Shown: positions 1 to 10,766, counted from the stretch's first letter. The stretch: DNA of 64,000 nucleotides from Mesobacillus subterraneus (GCF_023715485.1 NZ_JAMBOF010000009.1:62001-126000); one strand, 5' to 3'. Made by a program: numbers and translations. The notes: a model not told the origin generated them from the sequence alone.

Positions 1-139
1 TCAGTCCTTGTTCAGACATGAACAAAAAAAATTCCCTAATATCATGTTGATAATGTTCAATTGTATATTGTGAGTAATTTTTCTCGATTTGTAAATATTC
101 AATAAATAACTTTAAAGAATTGTTCACATTTGCTTCCAT
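1..139 (-). CDS. xerC: Tyrosine recombinase XerC/CodV, N-terminal part only
   Basis: Only the first 46 codons lie in the window; the gene runs off the left edge. The start is ATG at 139, preceded by a GAGGTG ribosome binding site. The visible residues (a helical stretch with LFIEYLQIEKNYSQYT and later FFLFMSEQGL) look like the SAM-like core-binding domain that opens XerC/XerD recombinases. The catalytic domain is outside the window. The family resolves chromosome dimers at dif with XerD. Identity is supported by position: in B. subtilis codV follows trmFO (gid) in this order, ahead of clpQ, clpY and codY. The spacing to trmFO is 60 bases, so co-transcription is likely. Confidence 0.85.
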   Translation of the reverse strand, partial: MEANVNNSLKLFIEYLQIEKNYSQYTIEHYQHDIREFFLFMSEQGL

Positions 140-199
140 CTTTTCACCTCACAAGGGCTACTAAATAGTAACATATTTGAATAGCCCTCGCAATAAAAA

Positions 200-1507
200 T
201 TACAAATTTTTCACAAATTTCTGAATTGTTTCCAACGCTCTGGAAGCGTGCTTTTCGTTGCGTTCTTGTTTGCCTTTGATTTTTTCCGGCAGCTCAGGAA
301 AAAGTCCAAAATTAGCGTTCATTGGCTGGAAGTTTTTCGCATTGGTTGTTGTAATATAACGAGCCATACTTCCCATTGCTGTTTCATGAGGGAATTCTAC
401 TGGTTCCTCACCTTTTACCAGGCGGGCAGCATTAATTCCGGCAACCAGGCCGCTTGCAGCTGATTCTACATAGCCCTCAACACCTGTCATTTGTCCAGCA
501 AAGAAAAGGTCTTCTCTGTTCCTGAATTGATATGTCGCCTTAAGCACCTTCGGCGAATTGACGAAGGTATTACGGTGCATTACACCATAGCGGACGATTT
601 CAGCATTTTCGAGTCCAGGAATAAGCTGTAGCACTTCTTTTTGAGGTCCCCATTTTAAATGCGTCTGGAAGCCAACAATATTGTAGAGTGTTCCCGCAGC
701 ATCATCCTGCCTTAGCTGTATTACAGCAAATGGACGCTTTCCTGTTTTCGGATCTTCAAGTCCAACTGGCTTCAAGGGACCAAAAAGCATCGTCTTTCTT
801 CCCCTTTGTGCCATAACTTCGATTGGCATGCAGCCCTCAAAGAAAATTTCTTTTTCGAATTCTTTTAGCGGTACTGTTTCTGCTGCAATCAAAGCCTCGT
901 AGAAGCGATCAAATTCCTCTTCTGTCATCGGACAGTTAAGATAGGCAGCCTCCCCTTTATCATATCTTGATTTAAGGTAAACCTTATCCATATCGATACT
1001 ATCTTTCTCGATAATCGGTGCCGCTGCATCATAAAAATAAAGATATTCTTCACCTGTAAGCTCCTTCAACTGCTCTGACAAAGCCGGACTAGTTAAAGGA
1101 CCAGTAGCAATGACGGTAGGGCCATCGGGAATTCGAGTCACTTCTTCATTTAAAACAGTAACGTTTGGGTGCCCTTTTACTCGATCAGTCACATATGCAG
1201 CAAACTCATGGCGGTCTACAGCCAAAGCCCCTCCTGCGGGAACAGCACAAGCATCTGCCGCTCCAATGATAACGGAGTCAAGCTTCCTCATCTCTTCCTT
1301 TAATACCCCTACTGCATTCGTTAATGTGTTTGCGCGCAAAGAATTGCTGCAGACGAGTTCAGCGAATTTATCTGTATGGTGAGCCGGAGTTTGCTTAACA
1401 GGCCTCATCTCATACAAGTTAACTTTGATGCCTCTTTCCGCAAGCTGCCACGCAGCTTCGCTTCCGGCCAGTCCGGCACCAACGACATTTACTCTTGCTT
1501 CAGTCAT
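200..1507 (-). CDS. trmFO: Folate-dependent tRNA m5U54 methyltransferase TrmFO
   Basis: FAD-dependent enzyme that methylates uridine 54 in the T loop of tRNA using methylenetetrahydrofolate. The 435-residue protein opens with a Rossmann dinucleotide motif ([12 protein letters not shown], residues 8-19). Cys53 in [10 protein letters not shown] and Cys226 in [13 protein letters not shown] match the two cysteines important in the B. subtilis enzyme. A late GQMTGVEGY motif belongs to the FAD fold. The ATG start has GGAGG eight bases upstream. It sits between topA and codV as in B. subtilis (older name gid). Length is normal for the family. Confidence 0.97.
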   Translation of the reverse strand: MTEARVNVVGAGLAGSEAAWQLAERGIKVNLYEMRPVKQTPAHHTDKFAELVCSNSLRANTLTNAVGVLKEEMRKLDSVIIGAADACAVPAGGALAVDRHEFAAYVTDRVKGHPNVTVLNEEVTRIPDGPTVIATGPLTSPALSEQLKELTGEEYLYFYDAAAPIIEKDSIDMDKVYLKSRYDKGEAAYLNCPMTEEEFDRFYEALIAAETVPLKEFEKEIFFEGCMPIEVMAQRGRKTMLFGPLKPVGLEDPKTGKRPFAVIQLRQDDAAGTLYNIVGFQTHLKWGPQKEVLQLIPGLENAEIVRYGVMHRNTFVNSPKVLKATYQFRNREDLFFAGQMTGVEGYVESAASGLVAGINAARLVKGEEPVEFPHETAMGSMARYITTTNAKNFQPMNANFGLFPELPEKIKGKQERNEKHASRALETIQKFVKNL

Positions 1508-1734
1508 ATCTATTTCCTCCAGTAGCTATTTAAAAAATACAATAGTTTGAAAAAGAATGTTTCTACGCTGGTCGTTTAGTGCGTTATTATTACAACAGCC
1601 TTTTCAAAAGATTAATTATACCATCTGCCTGTACATAAATCTTCTATTATATACTTCATTCTTACTTACTTTACCCTGATACTTGTATCATTTTGCACTT
1701 TAGTTTACGAAAAAGAAAGAAAAAAGTTTCAAAA

Positions 1735-1858
1735 GCGAATAGCGGATGCGCCTTGGGCATCCCCGAACAAGCACCGGAGGGCCATCAGGTGAAGTCGATT
1801 TTTCAGCCTTCCCTGGATGGACCGGAACGACTTCGATGGGACAGTACTGTCTCCAGAC
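1735..1858. repeat. GC-rich structured intergenic segment, likely dispersed repeat
   Basis: This stretch is markedly more GC-rich than the flanking AT-rich spacer and has no credible gene. It holds several inverted repeats: GGATGC/GCATCC around 1744-1762, GAAGTCG/CGACTTC around 1791-1834, and the perfect palindrome GACAGTACTGTC around 1840-1851. I infer an interspersed Bacillaceae-type repeat or structured RNA, from composition and general resemblance to such elements. The rest of the 397-base gap between trmFO and topA (1508-1734) is AT-rich, and I see nothing assignable in it. Confidence 0.45.
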
Positions 1859-1875
1859 ATTTTATAACTCCAACA

Positions 1876-1906
1876 AAACACAAAGAGTGAGCACAGGGCT
1901 CACTCT
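1876..1906 (-). terminator. Rho-independent terminator of topA
   Basis: The stem AGAGTGAGC / GCTCACTCT has a 5-base loop and is followed on the minus strand by the T-rich run TTGTGTTTTGTT. It overlaps the topA stop codon (1905-1907), so the end of the reading frame is part of the hairpin. Confidence 0.8.
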
Positions 1907-3980
1907 AGCTTTGTGGTTCTTCTTTGTAGTCGCATTCGGTACATTGGACCTGAACACCTTTTTTGAGTTTCTTCTCGACAAGCATCTTATCGCATTTAGG
2001 GCATTTACGGGCAAGCGGCTTATCCCAAGAAAGAAAATCACACTCAGGGAAGCGGTCGCAGCCATAAAAGATTCGGCGCTTTTTGCTTTTGCGCTCGATG
2101 ATATTGCCTTCCTCACACTTAGGGCATTTAACTCCAATATCTTTGACAATCGCTTTGGTATTTCTGCAATCAGGGAAATTGCTGCAGGCCATGAACTTTC
2201 CGTATCTTCCCATTTTGAATACCATTGGGGCTCCGCATTGGTCACAGTCCTCGCCTGCAGGTTCATCCTTGATCTCAATTTCCTGCATTTCCTTTTCGGC
2301 AATTTTGAGATGCTTCTCAAAATCCCGGTAAAATCCGTCTATGACATTAACCCAATTTACTTTTCCCTCTTCGACATTATCAAGGTCCTGCTCCATTTTC
2401 GCAGTAAACTCGAGGTCAACAATGCCCGGGAAGAATTCTATCATCAGTTCGTGAATGACTTCCCCAAGTTCTGTTGGAACAAACCGTTTATTATCCAGGG
2501 TTACATATCCTCTTTTCTGGATTGTATCCAGGGTTGGCGCAAAAGTGGATGGACGGCCAATACCTAACTCTTCCAGTGTCCTGACCAGCCTTGACTCTGT
2601 ATACCTCGGCGGAGGCTGAGTAAAGTGCTGCTTCGGTTCGATATCTTTCTTGGTGACCTCGTCCCCTTCCTTTAGATCCGGAAGGAGTTTATCCTTTTCT
2701 TCAACCTGGTCATCAGAGCTTTCCACATACACTTTCATGAATCCTGGGAATTTCACCTTTGAACCAGTCGCCCTGAAAACAACATTGCCATTCTTTAGAT
2801 CAACGCTCATTGTATCCATGACGGCAGGGGCCATCTGGCTTGCAATAAATCGTTCCCAAATCAGTTTGTAAAGTCTAAACTGATCCTTGGAGAGAAATTC
2901 CTTGAGAGTATCCGGCACTTTCATTGTGCTCGTAGGCCTGATAGCTTCATGTGCATCCTGTGCGTTTGTTTGCTTCTTTTCTTTTTTCGCTTCTGTCTGT
3001 ATGAAATTCTCGCCAAACTCATTACTGATATACTGGCGTGCTTCAGTCTGGGCAACCTCAGAAATTCTCGTGGAGTCGGTTCTCATATATGTGATTAATC
3101 CGACAGTCCCTTCTTTACCCAGATCAATGCCTTCATAAAGCTGCTGAGCGAGCATCATTGTCTTTTTTGCACGGAAGTTCAGCTTGCGTGCCGCTTCCTG
3201 CTGTAAAGAGGACGTAATGAATGGAGGCGCAGGGTTGCGCCTGCGCTCCTTTTTCGTTACTGATGCTACTGTGAATTTATTACCCTTTATTTGATTCAGG
3301 ATATTTTTAATATCTTCTTCTGTCTTCAATTCTGCTTTTTCAGAATCAATACCATAAAAGGAAGCCTCAAATGCAGCCTTTCCCTTTAAAAAATCAGCAC
3401 CGATTGTCCAGTATTCTTCTGGGACGAATGCCTTGATTTCATTTTCCCTGTCAATAATCATCCTCATAGCAACGGATTGAACACGTCCAGCGCTGAGGCC
3501 TTTTTTCACTTTTTTCCAGAGAATAGGACTGATATTATATCCTACAAGCCTGTCTAACACCCTTCGAGCCTGCTGTGCATCAACCAGGTCCATGTTGATT
3601 GAGCGCGGGTGCTTAAAGGATTCCTTAATAGCATCCTTCGTAATCTCATTGAAAACAACCCTGCAATCTGAATGAATATCTACATTGAGAGTGTGAGCCA
3701 GGTGCCAGGCAATCGCTTCCCCTTCTCTGTCGGGGTCAGCCGCGAGGTAGATTTTCTTCGCTTTTTTAGCCGCAGTCTTCAATTCTTTCAGTACAGGACC
3801 TTTTCCCCTGATGGTAATGTATTTTGGATCATAATTATTTTCTATATCGACACCCATCTGGCTCTTTGGCAAATCTCGCAAATGGCCCATGGAAGCTCTA
3901 ACCTTATACTTTTTTCCTAAATAACGCTCAATCGTCTTTGCCTTGGCAGGCGATTCGACGATTACTAAAAAATCCGACAT
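1905..3980 (-). CDS. topA: DNA topoisomerase I (type IA)
   Basis: Relaxes negative supercoils by transient single-strand cleavage. The 691-residue protein has the Toprim domain at the N-terminus ([15 protein letters not shown], residues 4-18; acidic DPDREGE near 82-88) and the active-site tyrosine Tyr298 in [10 protein letters not shown]. Three C-terminal zinc-ribbon repeats lie at about residues 570-685, with CxxC pairs in CDQCGAP, CPKCEEG and CPKCDKM. The ATG has AGGAGG upstream. Length equals the B. subtilis enzyme. It has its own promoter-like sequence at 4016-4045 and a terminator at the stop codon, so it may be a single-gene unit with partial read-through to trmFO. Confidence 0.98.
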   Translation of the reverse strand: MSDFLVIVESPAKAKTIERYLGKKYKVRASMGHLRDLPKSQMGVDIENNYDPKYITIRGKGPVLKELKTAAKKAKKIYLAADPDREGEAIAWHLAHTLNVDIHSDCRVVFNEITKDAIKESFKHPRSINMDLVDAQQARRVLDRLVGYNISPILWKKVKKGLSAGRVQSVAMRMIIDRENEIKAFVPEEYWTIGADFLKGKAAFEASFYGIDSEKAELKTEEDIKNILNQIKGNKFTVASVTKKERRRNPAPPFITSSLQQEAARKLNFRAKKTMMLAQQLYEGIDLGKEGTVGLITYMRTDSTRISEVAQTEARQYISNEFGENFIQTEAKKEKKQTNAQDAHEAIRPTSTMKVPDTLKEFLSKDQFRLYKLIWERFIASQMAPAVMDTMSVDLKNGNVVFRATGSKVKFPGFMKVYVESSDDQVEEKDKLLPDLKEGDEVTKKDIEPKQHFTQPPPRYTESRLVRTLEELGIGRPSTFAPTLDTIQKRGYVTLDNKRFVPTELGEVIHELMIEFFPGIVDLEFTAKMEQDLDNVEEGKVNWVNVIDGFYRDFEKHLKIAEKEMQEIEIKDEPAGEDCDQCGAPMVFKMGRYGKFMACSNFPDCRNTKAIVKDIGVKCPKCEEGNIIERKSKKRRIFYGCDRFPECDFLSWDKPLARKCPKCDKMLVEKKLKKGVQVQCTECDYKEEPQS

Positions 3981-4309
3981 CCAATTGTCCTCCTTAGAGG
4001 TTTAAAATTATCATTATTATGGTCTACCAAGATTCACATTGTCAAATTGTACCACAAAGAAAACGTTTTCATCTTATTTGGGTATTTTAAAATACCTGAT
4101 GCAAAATGTATAACAGAATGCAAATTATTTCAACCTTTTTGTAGTAAATTTTGTTTAAAAATAAAAAAATTTGATAAATAGGAAGTTCTAATATAGAAAA
4201 TCATTCAAAAATAAAAATCCCATAGGGCAATATTCGGAAGGAAAACTTGGTGAGAAAATTAACAATCTATGCGAAAAACAGCCTTATGCAATATATATAT
4301 AGATTTTCA
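3981..4309. other. Intergenic spacer topA-dprA
   Basis: A 329-base AT-rich gap. Apart from the topA promoter near its left end I see no reading frame and no convincing terminator for dprA. dprA may therefore read through into topA. Confidence 0.5.
4016..4045 (-). promoter_or_regulatory. Probable sigma-A promoter of topA
   Basis: On the minus strand a perfect -35 TTGACA (4040-4045) is followed after 18 bases by CATAAT (4016-4021), about 36 bases before the topA start. Confidence 0.6.
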
Positions 4310-5170
4310 TTATAATATTTGCAGTTCCTCTAAAATCTCCTGAGGATTTTTTATCAATTTCGCCCCCTGCTGGATCAAATCATGGACGCCATCACTATTA
4401 GGAGTCAAAATGCTGCCCGGAACCGCGAAGACTTCCCTGCCTTCATTCAGGGCGAATTCAGCTGTAATCAAGGAGCCGCTCTTTTTCCTGGCTTCAATTA
4501 CAAGTGTACCCATAGAAAGTCCGCTTATAATCCTGTTCCTCATCGGAAAATGCCATTTTTCCGGAGGCGTTGAAGGCGGGTATTCAGATATGACAAGCTG
4601 TTTTTCCATCATATACCCTGCCAGTTTTAGATTTTCCTTCGGATAAATGTTGCTGAACCCGCCAGCAATCACCCCGGTTGTTCTACCTCCCAGCCTGATT
4701 GCTGTTTTATGGGCATGTGCATCAATTCCCCTTGCTAGGCCGCTAACGATCAAGATCCCCTTTTCAACCAGCTCTGAAAATAAGTATTCAATTGCTTTAA
4801 GTCCATATTCTGAGGCTTTCCTGGAACCAACCACCGCAAGGCTTTGCTGATAATTCAGCAATGACATATCACCTTTGGCAAAGAGAACCCATGGTGGTTG
4901 ATAGATTGTTTTCAGCCTTTCTGGATAGTTATCATCGAAAATGGTAATTAGATGGATGTTTTGTGAGGAGTATTCGGAAAGAATTTTATCGACAGGAATT
5001 TCATGGAGATTGCTTAGAAGATGGTTTTGTTGTGCAAATAGAGAAGTATAGTATTTTTCTTCATATAAATTATTCAGCCCAGAATCAGCTTTAAGAATTG
5101 AATAAATTGATTTCCAGCTAGAATGCTTGCTGTGGACGAGATGGATCAGTTTCTTGGCAAGATAGTCCAA
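4310..5170 (-). CDS. dprA: DNA-processing protein DprA (Smf)
   Basis: Loads RecA onto incoming single-stranded DNA during transformation. The 286-residue protein has the DprA Rossmann-like core from about residue 111 (LAVVGSRKASEYG) through VSGLARGIDAHAH and GTLVIEARKKSGSLITAEFAL. The C-terminal winged-helix domain found in some longer relatives is absent, so this is the short Bacillus form. The start is TTG at 5170, with GGGGGAAGG just upstream; a nearby ATG is out of frame. It lies between sucD and topA as in B. subtilis. A TATAAC-like -10 (5210-5215) and a pair of TTCCAGAC direct repeats lie upstream. Confidence 0.95.
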   Translation of the reverse strand: MDYLAKKLIHLVHSKHSSWKSIYSILKADSGLNNLYEEKYYTSLFAQQNHLLSNLHEIPVDKILSEYSSQNIHLITIFDDNYPERLKTIYQPPWVLFAKGDMSLLNYQQSLAVVGSRKASEYGLKAIEYLFSELVEKGILIVSGLARGIDAHAHKTAIRLGGRTTGVIAGGFSNIYPKENLKLAGYMMEKQLVISEYPPSTPPEKWHFPMRNRIISGLSMGTLVIEARKKSGSLITAEFALNEGREVFAVPGSILTPNSDGVHDLIQQGAKLIKNPQEILEELQIL

Positions 5171-5312
5171 ATTCCTTCCCCCATGATAAGTTTTTTAAGG
5201 ATCGGCACTGTTATAGATGTCTGATATTTCCGTTCCAGACGGTTTGCATTTCATTCCAGACAAATTAATGCCAACATCGACTAGAACCGTAAATTTCACC
5301 TAAGGATTAATA

Positions 5313-5340
5313 AACAGCCCCTCTATATAGAGGGACTGTT
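5313..5340 (-). terminator. Terminator after sucD
   Basis: An 11-base-pair stem AACAGTCCCTC / GAGGGGCTGTT with a TATATA loop and one wobble pair, 14 bases after the sucD stop. The following U-tract is weak (TTATTAATC). Confidence 0.7.
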
Positions 5341-5353
5341 CCTAATCCTATTT

Positions 5354-6256
5354 TTAGTGAGTTTTACACTTATCGTACAGACCTTGCTCTTTCAATACAC
5401 CAATCAGAGTTTCACCCATTACAGATGGAGTGTCAGCAACTTTGATGCCGCATTCGTTCATCACGCGGATCTTTTCGTCAGCTGTACCCTTGCCTCCTGA
5501 AATGATCGCACCAGCATGGCCCATGCGCTTTCCTGGAGGTGCAGTTCTTCCGCCGATGAAGCCGACAACTGGCTTTGTCATGTTAGCCTTGACCCATTCA
5601 GCCGCTTCTTCTTCTGCAGTACCACCGATTTCACCGATCATGATAACAGCATATGTTTCCGGATCTTCATTGAATGCATGTAAGACATCGATGAAGTTTG
5701 TTCCGTTTACTGGGTCTCCACCAATACCTACTGCCGTAGTTTGGCCAATCCCAGCTTGTGTCAATTGATGTACAGCTTCGTAAGTCAATGTTCCAGAACG
5801 GGATACAACGCCTACATGGCCTTTTGTATGGATATATCCAGGCATGATGCCGATTTTGCACTCTTCAGGAGTGATAACACCCGGGCAGTTAGGGCCGACG
5901 AGACGGGTTTTCTTGCCTTCCATATAACGCTTAACCTTGACCATATCAAGCACTGGAATGTGTTCAGTGATACAGATTGCTAAATCTAGTTCAGCATCCA
6001 CTGCTTCAATGATTGCATCGGCAGCGAATGGTGCAGGAACATAGATTACAGATGCATTAGCGCCTGTAGCATCGACAGCTTCCTTCACTGTATTGAATAC
6101 AGGGACGCCTTCGACTTCAGAGCCGCCTTTGCCTGGAGATGTTCCTCCAACAATTTTTGTACCATATTCAAGCATTTGTTTTGTATGGAAAAGGGCTGTA
6201 GAACCCGTAATACCTTGAACAATGACCTTTGTATCTTTATTAATGAATACGCTCAC
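5354..6256 (-). CDS. sucD: Succinyl-CoA synthetase alpha subunit (ADP-forming)
   Basis: With SucC it interconverts succinyl-CoA and succinate, making ATP in the TCA cycle. The 300-residue protein has the CoA-binding Rossmann domain at the N-terminus ([15 protein letters not shown]) and the phosphorylated histidine His247 in [13 protein letters not shown]. The start is GTG at 6256, with GGAGAG about nine bases upstream. It follows sucC after 22 bases and is closed by the hairpin at 5313-5340, so sucC-sucD form a two-gene operon. Confidence 0.97.
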   Translation of the reverse strand: MSVFINKDTKVIVQGITGSTALFHTKQMLEYGTKIVGGTSPGKGGSEVEGVPVFNTVKEAVDATGANASVIYVPAPFAADAIIEAVDAELDLAICITEHIPVLDMVKVKRYMEGKKTRLVGPNCPGVITPEECKIGIMPGYIHTKGHVGVVSRSGTLTYEAVHQLTQAGIGQTTAVGIGGDPVNGTNFIDVLHAFNEDPETYAVIMIGEIGGTAEEEAAEWVKANMTKPVVGFIGGRTAPPGKRMGHAGAIISGGKGTADEKIRVMNECGIKVADTPSVMGETLIGVLKEQGLYDKCKTH

Positions 6257-6278
6257 GTCAAATTCTCTCCTTTCGATC

Positions 6279-7439
<1,161 letters not shown>

Positions 7440-7556
7440 TTCCCATCCTCCTATCTAGTAGAAAAGCACATGAAACTTCGTAGAACTAGAGTACAATTCT
7501 CAGTAATTCATGCTTCTCTAAGTAGAAAATATAATTCATTTAAATTTTAAAAAAAT

Positions 7557-7598
7557 AGACTGCGCTTTCATTTTATATAATGGAATATTGATTGTCCA
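7557..7598 (-). promoter_or_regulatory. sucCD promoter with a candidate CcpA (cre) site
   Basis: On the minus strand TGGACA (7593-7598) and TAAAAT (7570-7575) are spaced 17 bases apart, a good sigma-A match. TGAAAGCGCAGTCT (7557-7570) begins at the end of the -10 and matches the cre consensus WTGNAANCGNWWNCAW with two mismatches. The promoter call is solid; the cre call is inference. The rest of the 322-base gap 7440-7761 is AT-rich and otherwise holds only the terminator at 7663-7700. Confidence 0.55.
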
Positions 7599-7662
7599 CC
7601 TTTATGATTTAAATATTTTGCCATTTTAAATATTGCAAAAAAGTATCCAAGCATTTAGCAGA

Positions 7663-7700
7663 CATAAAAAAAAGCCGGGATAAGAGCTTTTTCCGGCTTT
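7663..7700 (-). terminator. Terminator after ylqH
   Basis: Stem AAAGCCGG / CCGGCTTT with a run of eight T on the minus strand. It closes the upstream rnhB-ylqG-ylqH unit before the sucCD promoter. Confidence 0.85.
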
Positions 7701-7761
7701 AACGAGTAATTAAGAGGCATAAAAAACTATTTTCATTCTCTTTGTTTCCATTGTGAAAATA

Positions 7762-8046
7762 TTAATTTTCTTTTCCTGCCTGTTTATCAAGATGATAGAT
7801 AAAAGAAAATACCTCGGCAACCGCTTGATATAATTCCTCCGGGATCCGCTCATTTAATTCCAGCTGGCTTAACACTTCAACTAAGGATGGGTCCTCTTGG
7901 ATCGGGATATCATGATCTTTCGCTTTCTCGATAATCTGTTCGGCAATGAACCCTTTGCCCTTTGCCATGACCTTTGGGGCGTCCATGCTGCCCGGATTAT
8001 AGCCAAGTGCCACAGCGGTCTTGCGTGTTGGTTTTGGCGGTTTCAT
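7762..8046 (-). CDS. ylqH: FlhB C-terminal-domain-like protein YlqH
   Basis: A 94-residue protein resembling only the cytoplasmic C-terminal domain of the export gate protein FlhB/YscU (VALGYNPGSMDAPKVMAKG, then EDPSLVEVLSQLELNERIPEELY). No transmembrane part is present. The FlhB self-cleavage motif NPTH is replaced by NPGS here, so cleavage of the usual kind is doubtful. It overlaps the end of ylqG by four bases (ATGA), implying translational coupling. The same pair occurs in B. subtilis next to rnhB; its function is not established. It is not beside other flagellar genes in this window. Confidence 0.85.
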   Translation of the reverse strand: MKPPKPTRKTAVALGYNPGSMDAPKVMAKGKGFIAEQIIEKAKDHDIPIQEDPSLVEVLSQLELNERIPEELYQAVAEVFSFIYHLDKQAGKEN

Positions 8047-9926
8047 ATTTTTATATCCACCCCGCTGTATTCTTTTTTGCTGTACAAGCCGGAAAGCTGC
8101 CGATGATTTCTCTCTGCCGCCCGGGAACCGGGAACAAGGAAATTAACAGCTGAAAGGTGGTAGTCTATCTCAGCCAATTTAGCTTTTAATAATGGCATAT
8201 GTTGCTCAGACAACTTTTTCAATGTTGGATTCTCATTGAATACCTGGATGCTCATGATTCGATTCTGGACTTGCATGTCGATAATGGTATCATTAAGGTG
8301 CTCCATCTTAAGGTAAAAGAGTACCCGGCAAAAATCAGCATCAATCTTCCCGTCTTCTGTTTTCTTGCCGCTCCACTGCATTGTAAGTTCACTCATTTTA
8401 CCCCCCAGCATCATGGGCATTTGCACGAGAAGCTGCTGGATTGGCCCCGCCTCTTGTGAAAGGAGCTGGAACCCTGTGATTTTATTCAATAGCTGCTCAG
8501 CAGCTTCTTTGATGGGCTGTGACGGATTTTCATTCAGCAAGCGAAGCAGCTGTGGCTTTAATGTGTCTTCAGATACGACTTCCGCGCTTCCCTTAAAAGC
8601 TTCTGAAAGCTTCTGTTCGTACGAAAGACCCAGAGCTGCTATAAAGTTTTTTATTTTTGCGGAGGATAGCAATTCTGTGCCTGTTTCTGGCAAGGCCAAA
8701 GCCTGCTCTGCTTTTCCAATCGCTGCAGCCATCAGTTCAACTTGCTGATCTGTTAATACGCCTTTGGGATTTTGACCTGATGCATTCTGCATTTCCAATC
8801 CGGCTTTTTGCAGATATTCTTTTCCTCCCAGTAATACCGCAAGCCCCTTTTCCACAGGTTCGGCTTCAGAATCTCCCGCCACAAACACCGATAACAATTG
8901 TTTGAATGCCTGGAGACCTTCTTGTTTATTTGTTTCTTTACCGCCATTCTCGAATAGAAGTTTCAGTGAATCTGCCATTTCATTAACCGGCAAATTAACA
9001 GGGATGGCTGTTGTTTTATCAGCAATGAAATTGCTTATCAATTGTTTTGCTTCTGCACTGTTCCCTCGTTCGATAAGGGTTATGGCATTTCTTAAAGGAG
9101 CCAATTCAGCTGGAATGTCCTTGACTTTGGAAATTTGCAGGTTTGACAGCATCTGCTGCAAGACCATTGTCTCGCTGCTTTTCCCCGATACTGCACCAAA
9201 ATGCCTCAGAAGCCCCAAAGCCGCTTGACCATCAGAACCGTCTTCTTTAAGCCATGTGGAGAAAAATTGCGTCAATGCCATTCCAGAGACACTTTTTTTA
9301 TTAGTAGGAACAATTTCGTCCAAGAGCGTTTTTATCCCATTGCTGCTATCGGAATTCGCCTGCATATCTAAAGCCTTCATGAGATTATCCAATAACAGGA
9401 CCAGCGATTGCTCCTTAGTGGACGTGTATAATGCTGAGAAAGTTGCCTGTGAGAGCGGCAGGCCCCGCGTTAAAATCATCTTAATCGTTTCCAGGCCTGC
9501 GCTTCTCTGGTCAGCACTTTTAAGCCACTCTGATACTTGCTGAAGAATTTCCCGATTTACAGGAAGCTGCTCTTTGATAAAAAAGCGTACAAGTTCAAGA
9601 TTTTCTTTCGTCGGAGCCAAGGAAAATTCACCAAGAATTCTTGTCAGGCTTTCGGGCTGCCTTCCATCTTCTGTACTGGCGCCCATCACCTTGAGATGTA
9701 CCTTTCCTTCACCGGGCATAACTTGGAACCAGTAGCGTTCATGCGCAGAAAGCGGAGCTTCCAATTGGGCGATCATTTTTTGACTGCCTATTTGCACTTC
9801 GGCAATTTGTTCCGGAAAGAGCTTGATGATCTTGCCATTGATTATTTGCCCTGGACGGAATGCTGCTGTTTTTAAATGTTGTACTGGATTTTGATTGAGT
9901 ATGGTTTGCATTGCTCCTGTTTCCAT
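8043..9926 (-). CDS. ylqG: YlqG, large protein with flagellar hook-length-control (FliK)-like C-terminus
   Basis: A 627-residue, mostly helical, low-cysteine protein without signal peptide or membrane segments. The C-terminal 120 residues (about 490-610) include LLVQMPMMLGGKMSELTMQW and LDTIIDMQV-like strands, resembling the FliK C-terminal core that contacts FlhB. Its partner gene ylqH encodes an FlhB-like domain. The middle is poorly conserved and I assign no function to it. The ATG at 9926 has AGGTG upstream and follows rnhB after 12 bases. Role unknown; a FliK-FlhB-like interaction is inference from the pairing. Confidence 0.75.
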   Translation of the reverse strand: METGAMQTILNQNPVQHLKTAAFRPGQIINGKIIKLFPEQIAEVQIGSQKMIAQLEAPLSAHERYWFQVMPGEGKVHLKVMGASTEDGRQPESLTRILGEFSLAPTKENLELVRFFIKEQLPVNREILQQVSEWLKSADQRSAGLETIKMILTRGLPLSQATFSALYTSTKEQSLVLLLDNLMKALDMQANSDSSNGIKTLLDEIVPTNKKSVSGMALTQFFSTWLKEDGSDGQAALGLLRHFGAVSGKSSETMVLQQMLSNLQISKVKDIPAELAPLRNAITLIERGNSAEAKQLISNFIADKTTAIPVNLPVNEMADSLKLLFENGGKETNKQEGLQAFKQLLSVFVAGDSEAEPVEKGLAVLLGGKEYLQKAGLEMQNASGQNPKGVLTDQQVELMAAAIGKAEQALALPETGTELLSSAKIKNFIAALGLSYEQKLSEAFKGSAEVVSEDTLKPQLLRLLNENPSQPIKEAAEQLLNKITGFQLLSQEAGPIQQLLVQMPMMLGGKMSELTMQWSGKKTEDGKIDADFCRVLFYLKMEHLNDTIIDMQVQNRIMSIQVFNENPTLKKLSEQHMPLLKAKLAEIDYHLSAVNFLVPGSRAAERNHRQLSGLYSKKEYSGVDIKI

Positions 9927-9938
9927 GCTTCACCTGCT

Positions 9939-10721
9939 TTATCCAAGATCATTATTAATGCATTCTCTAACTGGAGCAAATGTCTTCCTGTGGTGCGGAG
10001 TAACCCCATGCTCCTGGATTGCCTTTAAATGCTCAGCTGTTCCATAGCCCATATTTGCCTGGAATCCATACTGGGGAAATTCAAGGCTGATTTCTTTCAT
10101 CAGCCGATCTCTCGTAACTTTGGCGACAATCGAGGCTGCAGCGATTGATATGCTCCTTGAATCCCCTTTAATTAATGCTTCAAAAGGATAAGGTGTATCC
10201 AATTTCACTGCGTCTATTAACAGAAAATCAGGTGCGATTCTCAGCTGGCTTAAGGCTGCTAGCATCGCTTTTTTGCTTGCCTGGAGAATATTGATTTCGT
10301 CGATATCTGCTGCGCTGATAATTCCCACACCCACCGCCAATGCCTCGGCATTGATTACTTCAAAATACTCATCCCTTTTTAGCTCATTAAGCTTTTTGGA
10401 ATCATTAAGACCCGGCAGGTAAAAGTTTTCTGGCAAAATGACAGCACCTGCGACAACCGGCCCGGCTAGGGGTCCTCGGCCTGCCTCATCGATGCCGGCA
10501 ATGAACTGAAAACCTTCAGCAATGTATTTCCTCTCGAATGATGTCATGTTGATAAATTGATCATGCAGCTGCTTCTTAAGCTGCTCCTGTTTTTCCCATT
10601 TCAGGAGCATGCGCTGTACGCCTTTACGTTCATCATTTTTCAAGTAATTAAGGAAATCTTCCTTAACTACGTCCTTTTTAAATAGCTGTTGTTCAATTTC
10701 AGCAATCGTCAATTTTCCCAT
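9939..10721 (-). CDS. rnhB: Ribonuclease HII
   Basis: Cleaves RNA in RNA-DNA hybrids, including single ribonucleotides misplaced in DNA. The 260-residue protein has an N-terminal substrate-binding extension of about 70 residues and then the catalytic core. GIDEAGRGPLAGPVVAGA holds the Asp78-Glu79 metal ligands, with further acidic residues in LNDSKKL and LIDAV. The ATG start has AGGAG upstream. First gene of a unit rnhB-ylqG-ylqH, separated from rbgA by a perfect palindromic terminator. Confidence 0.97.
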   Translation of the reverse strand: MGKLTIAEIEQQLFKKDVVKEDFLNYLKNDERKGVQRMLLKWEKQEQLKKQLHDQFINMTSFERKYIAEGFQFIAGIDEAGRGPLAGPVVAGAVILPENFYLPGLNDSKKLNELKRDEYFEVINAEALAVGVGIISAADIDEINILQASKKAMLAALSQLRIAPDFLLIDAVKLDTPYPFEALIKGDSRSISIAAASIVAKVTRDRLMKEISLEFPQYGFQANMGYGTAEHLKAIQEHGVTPHHRKTFAPVRECINNDLG

Positions 10722-10766
10722 AAAAAGATTCTCCTAAACTTACATCTCTAGTATATATCGTCATTT

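Noticed and set aside
1746-2567. A 273-codon plus-strand open frame opposite topA
   Set aside because: It mirrors the topA coding frame, has no ribosome binding site and its translation shows no family features. The antisense of a strongly biased gene explains it.
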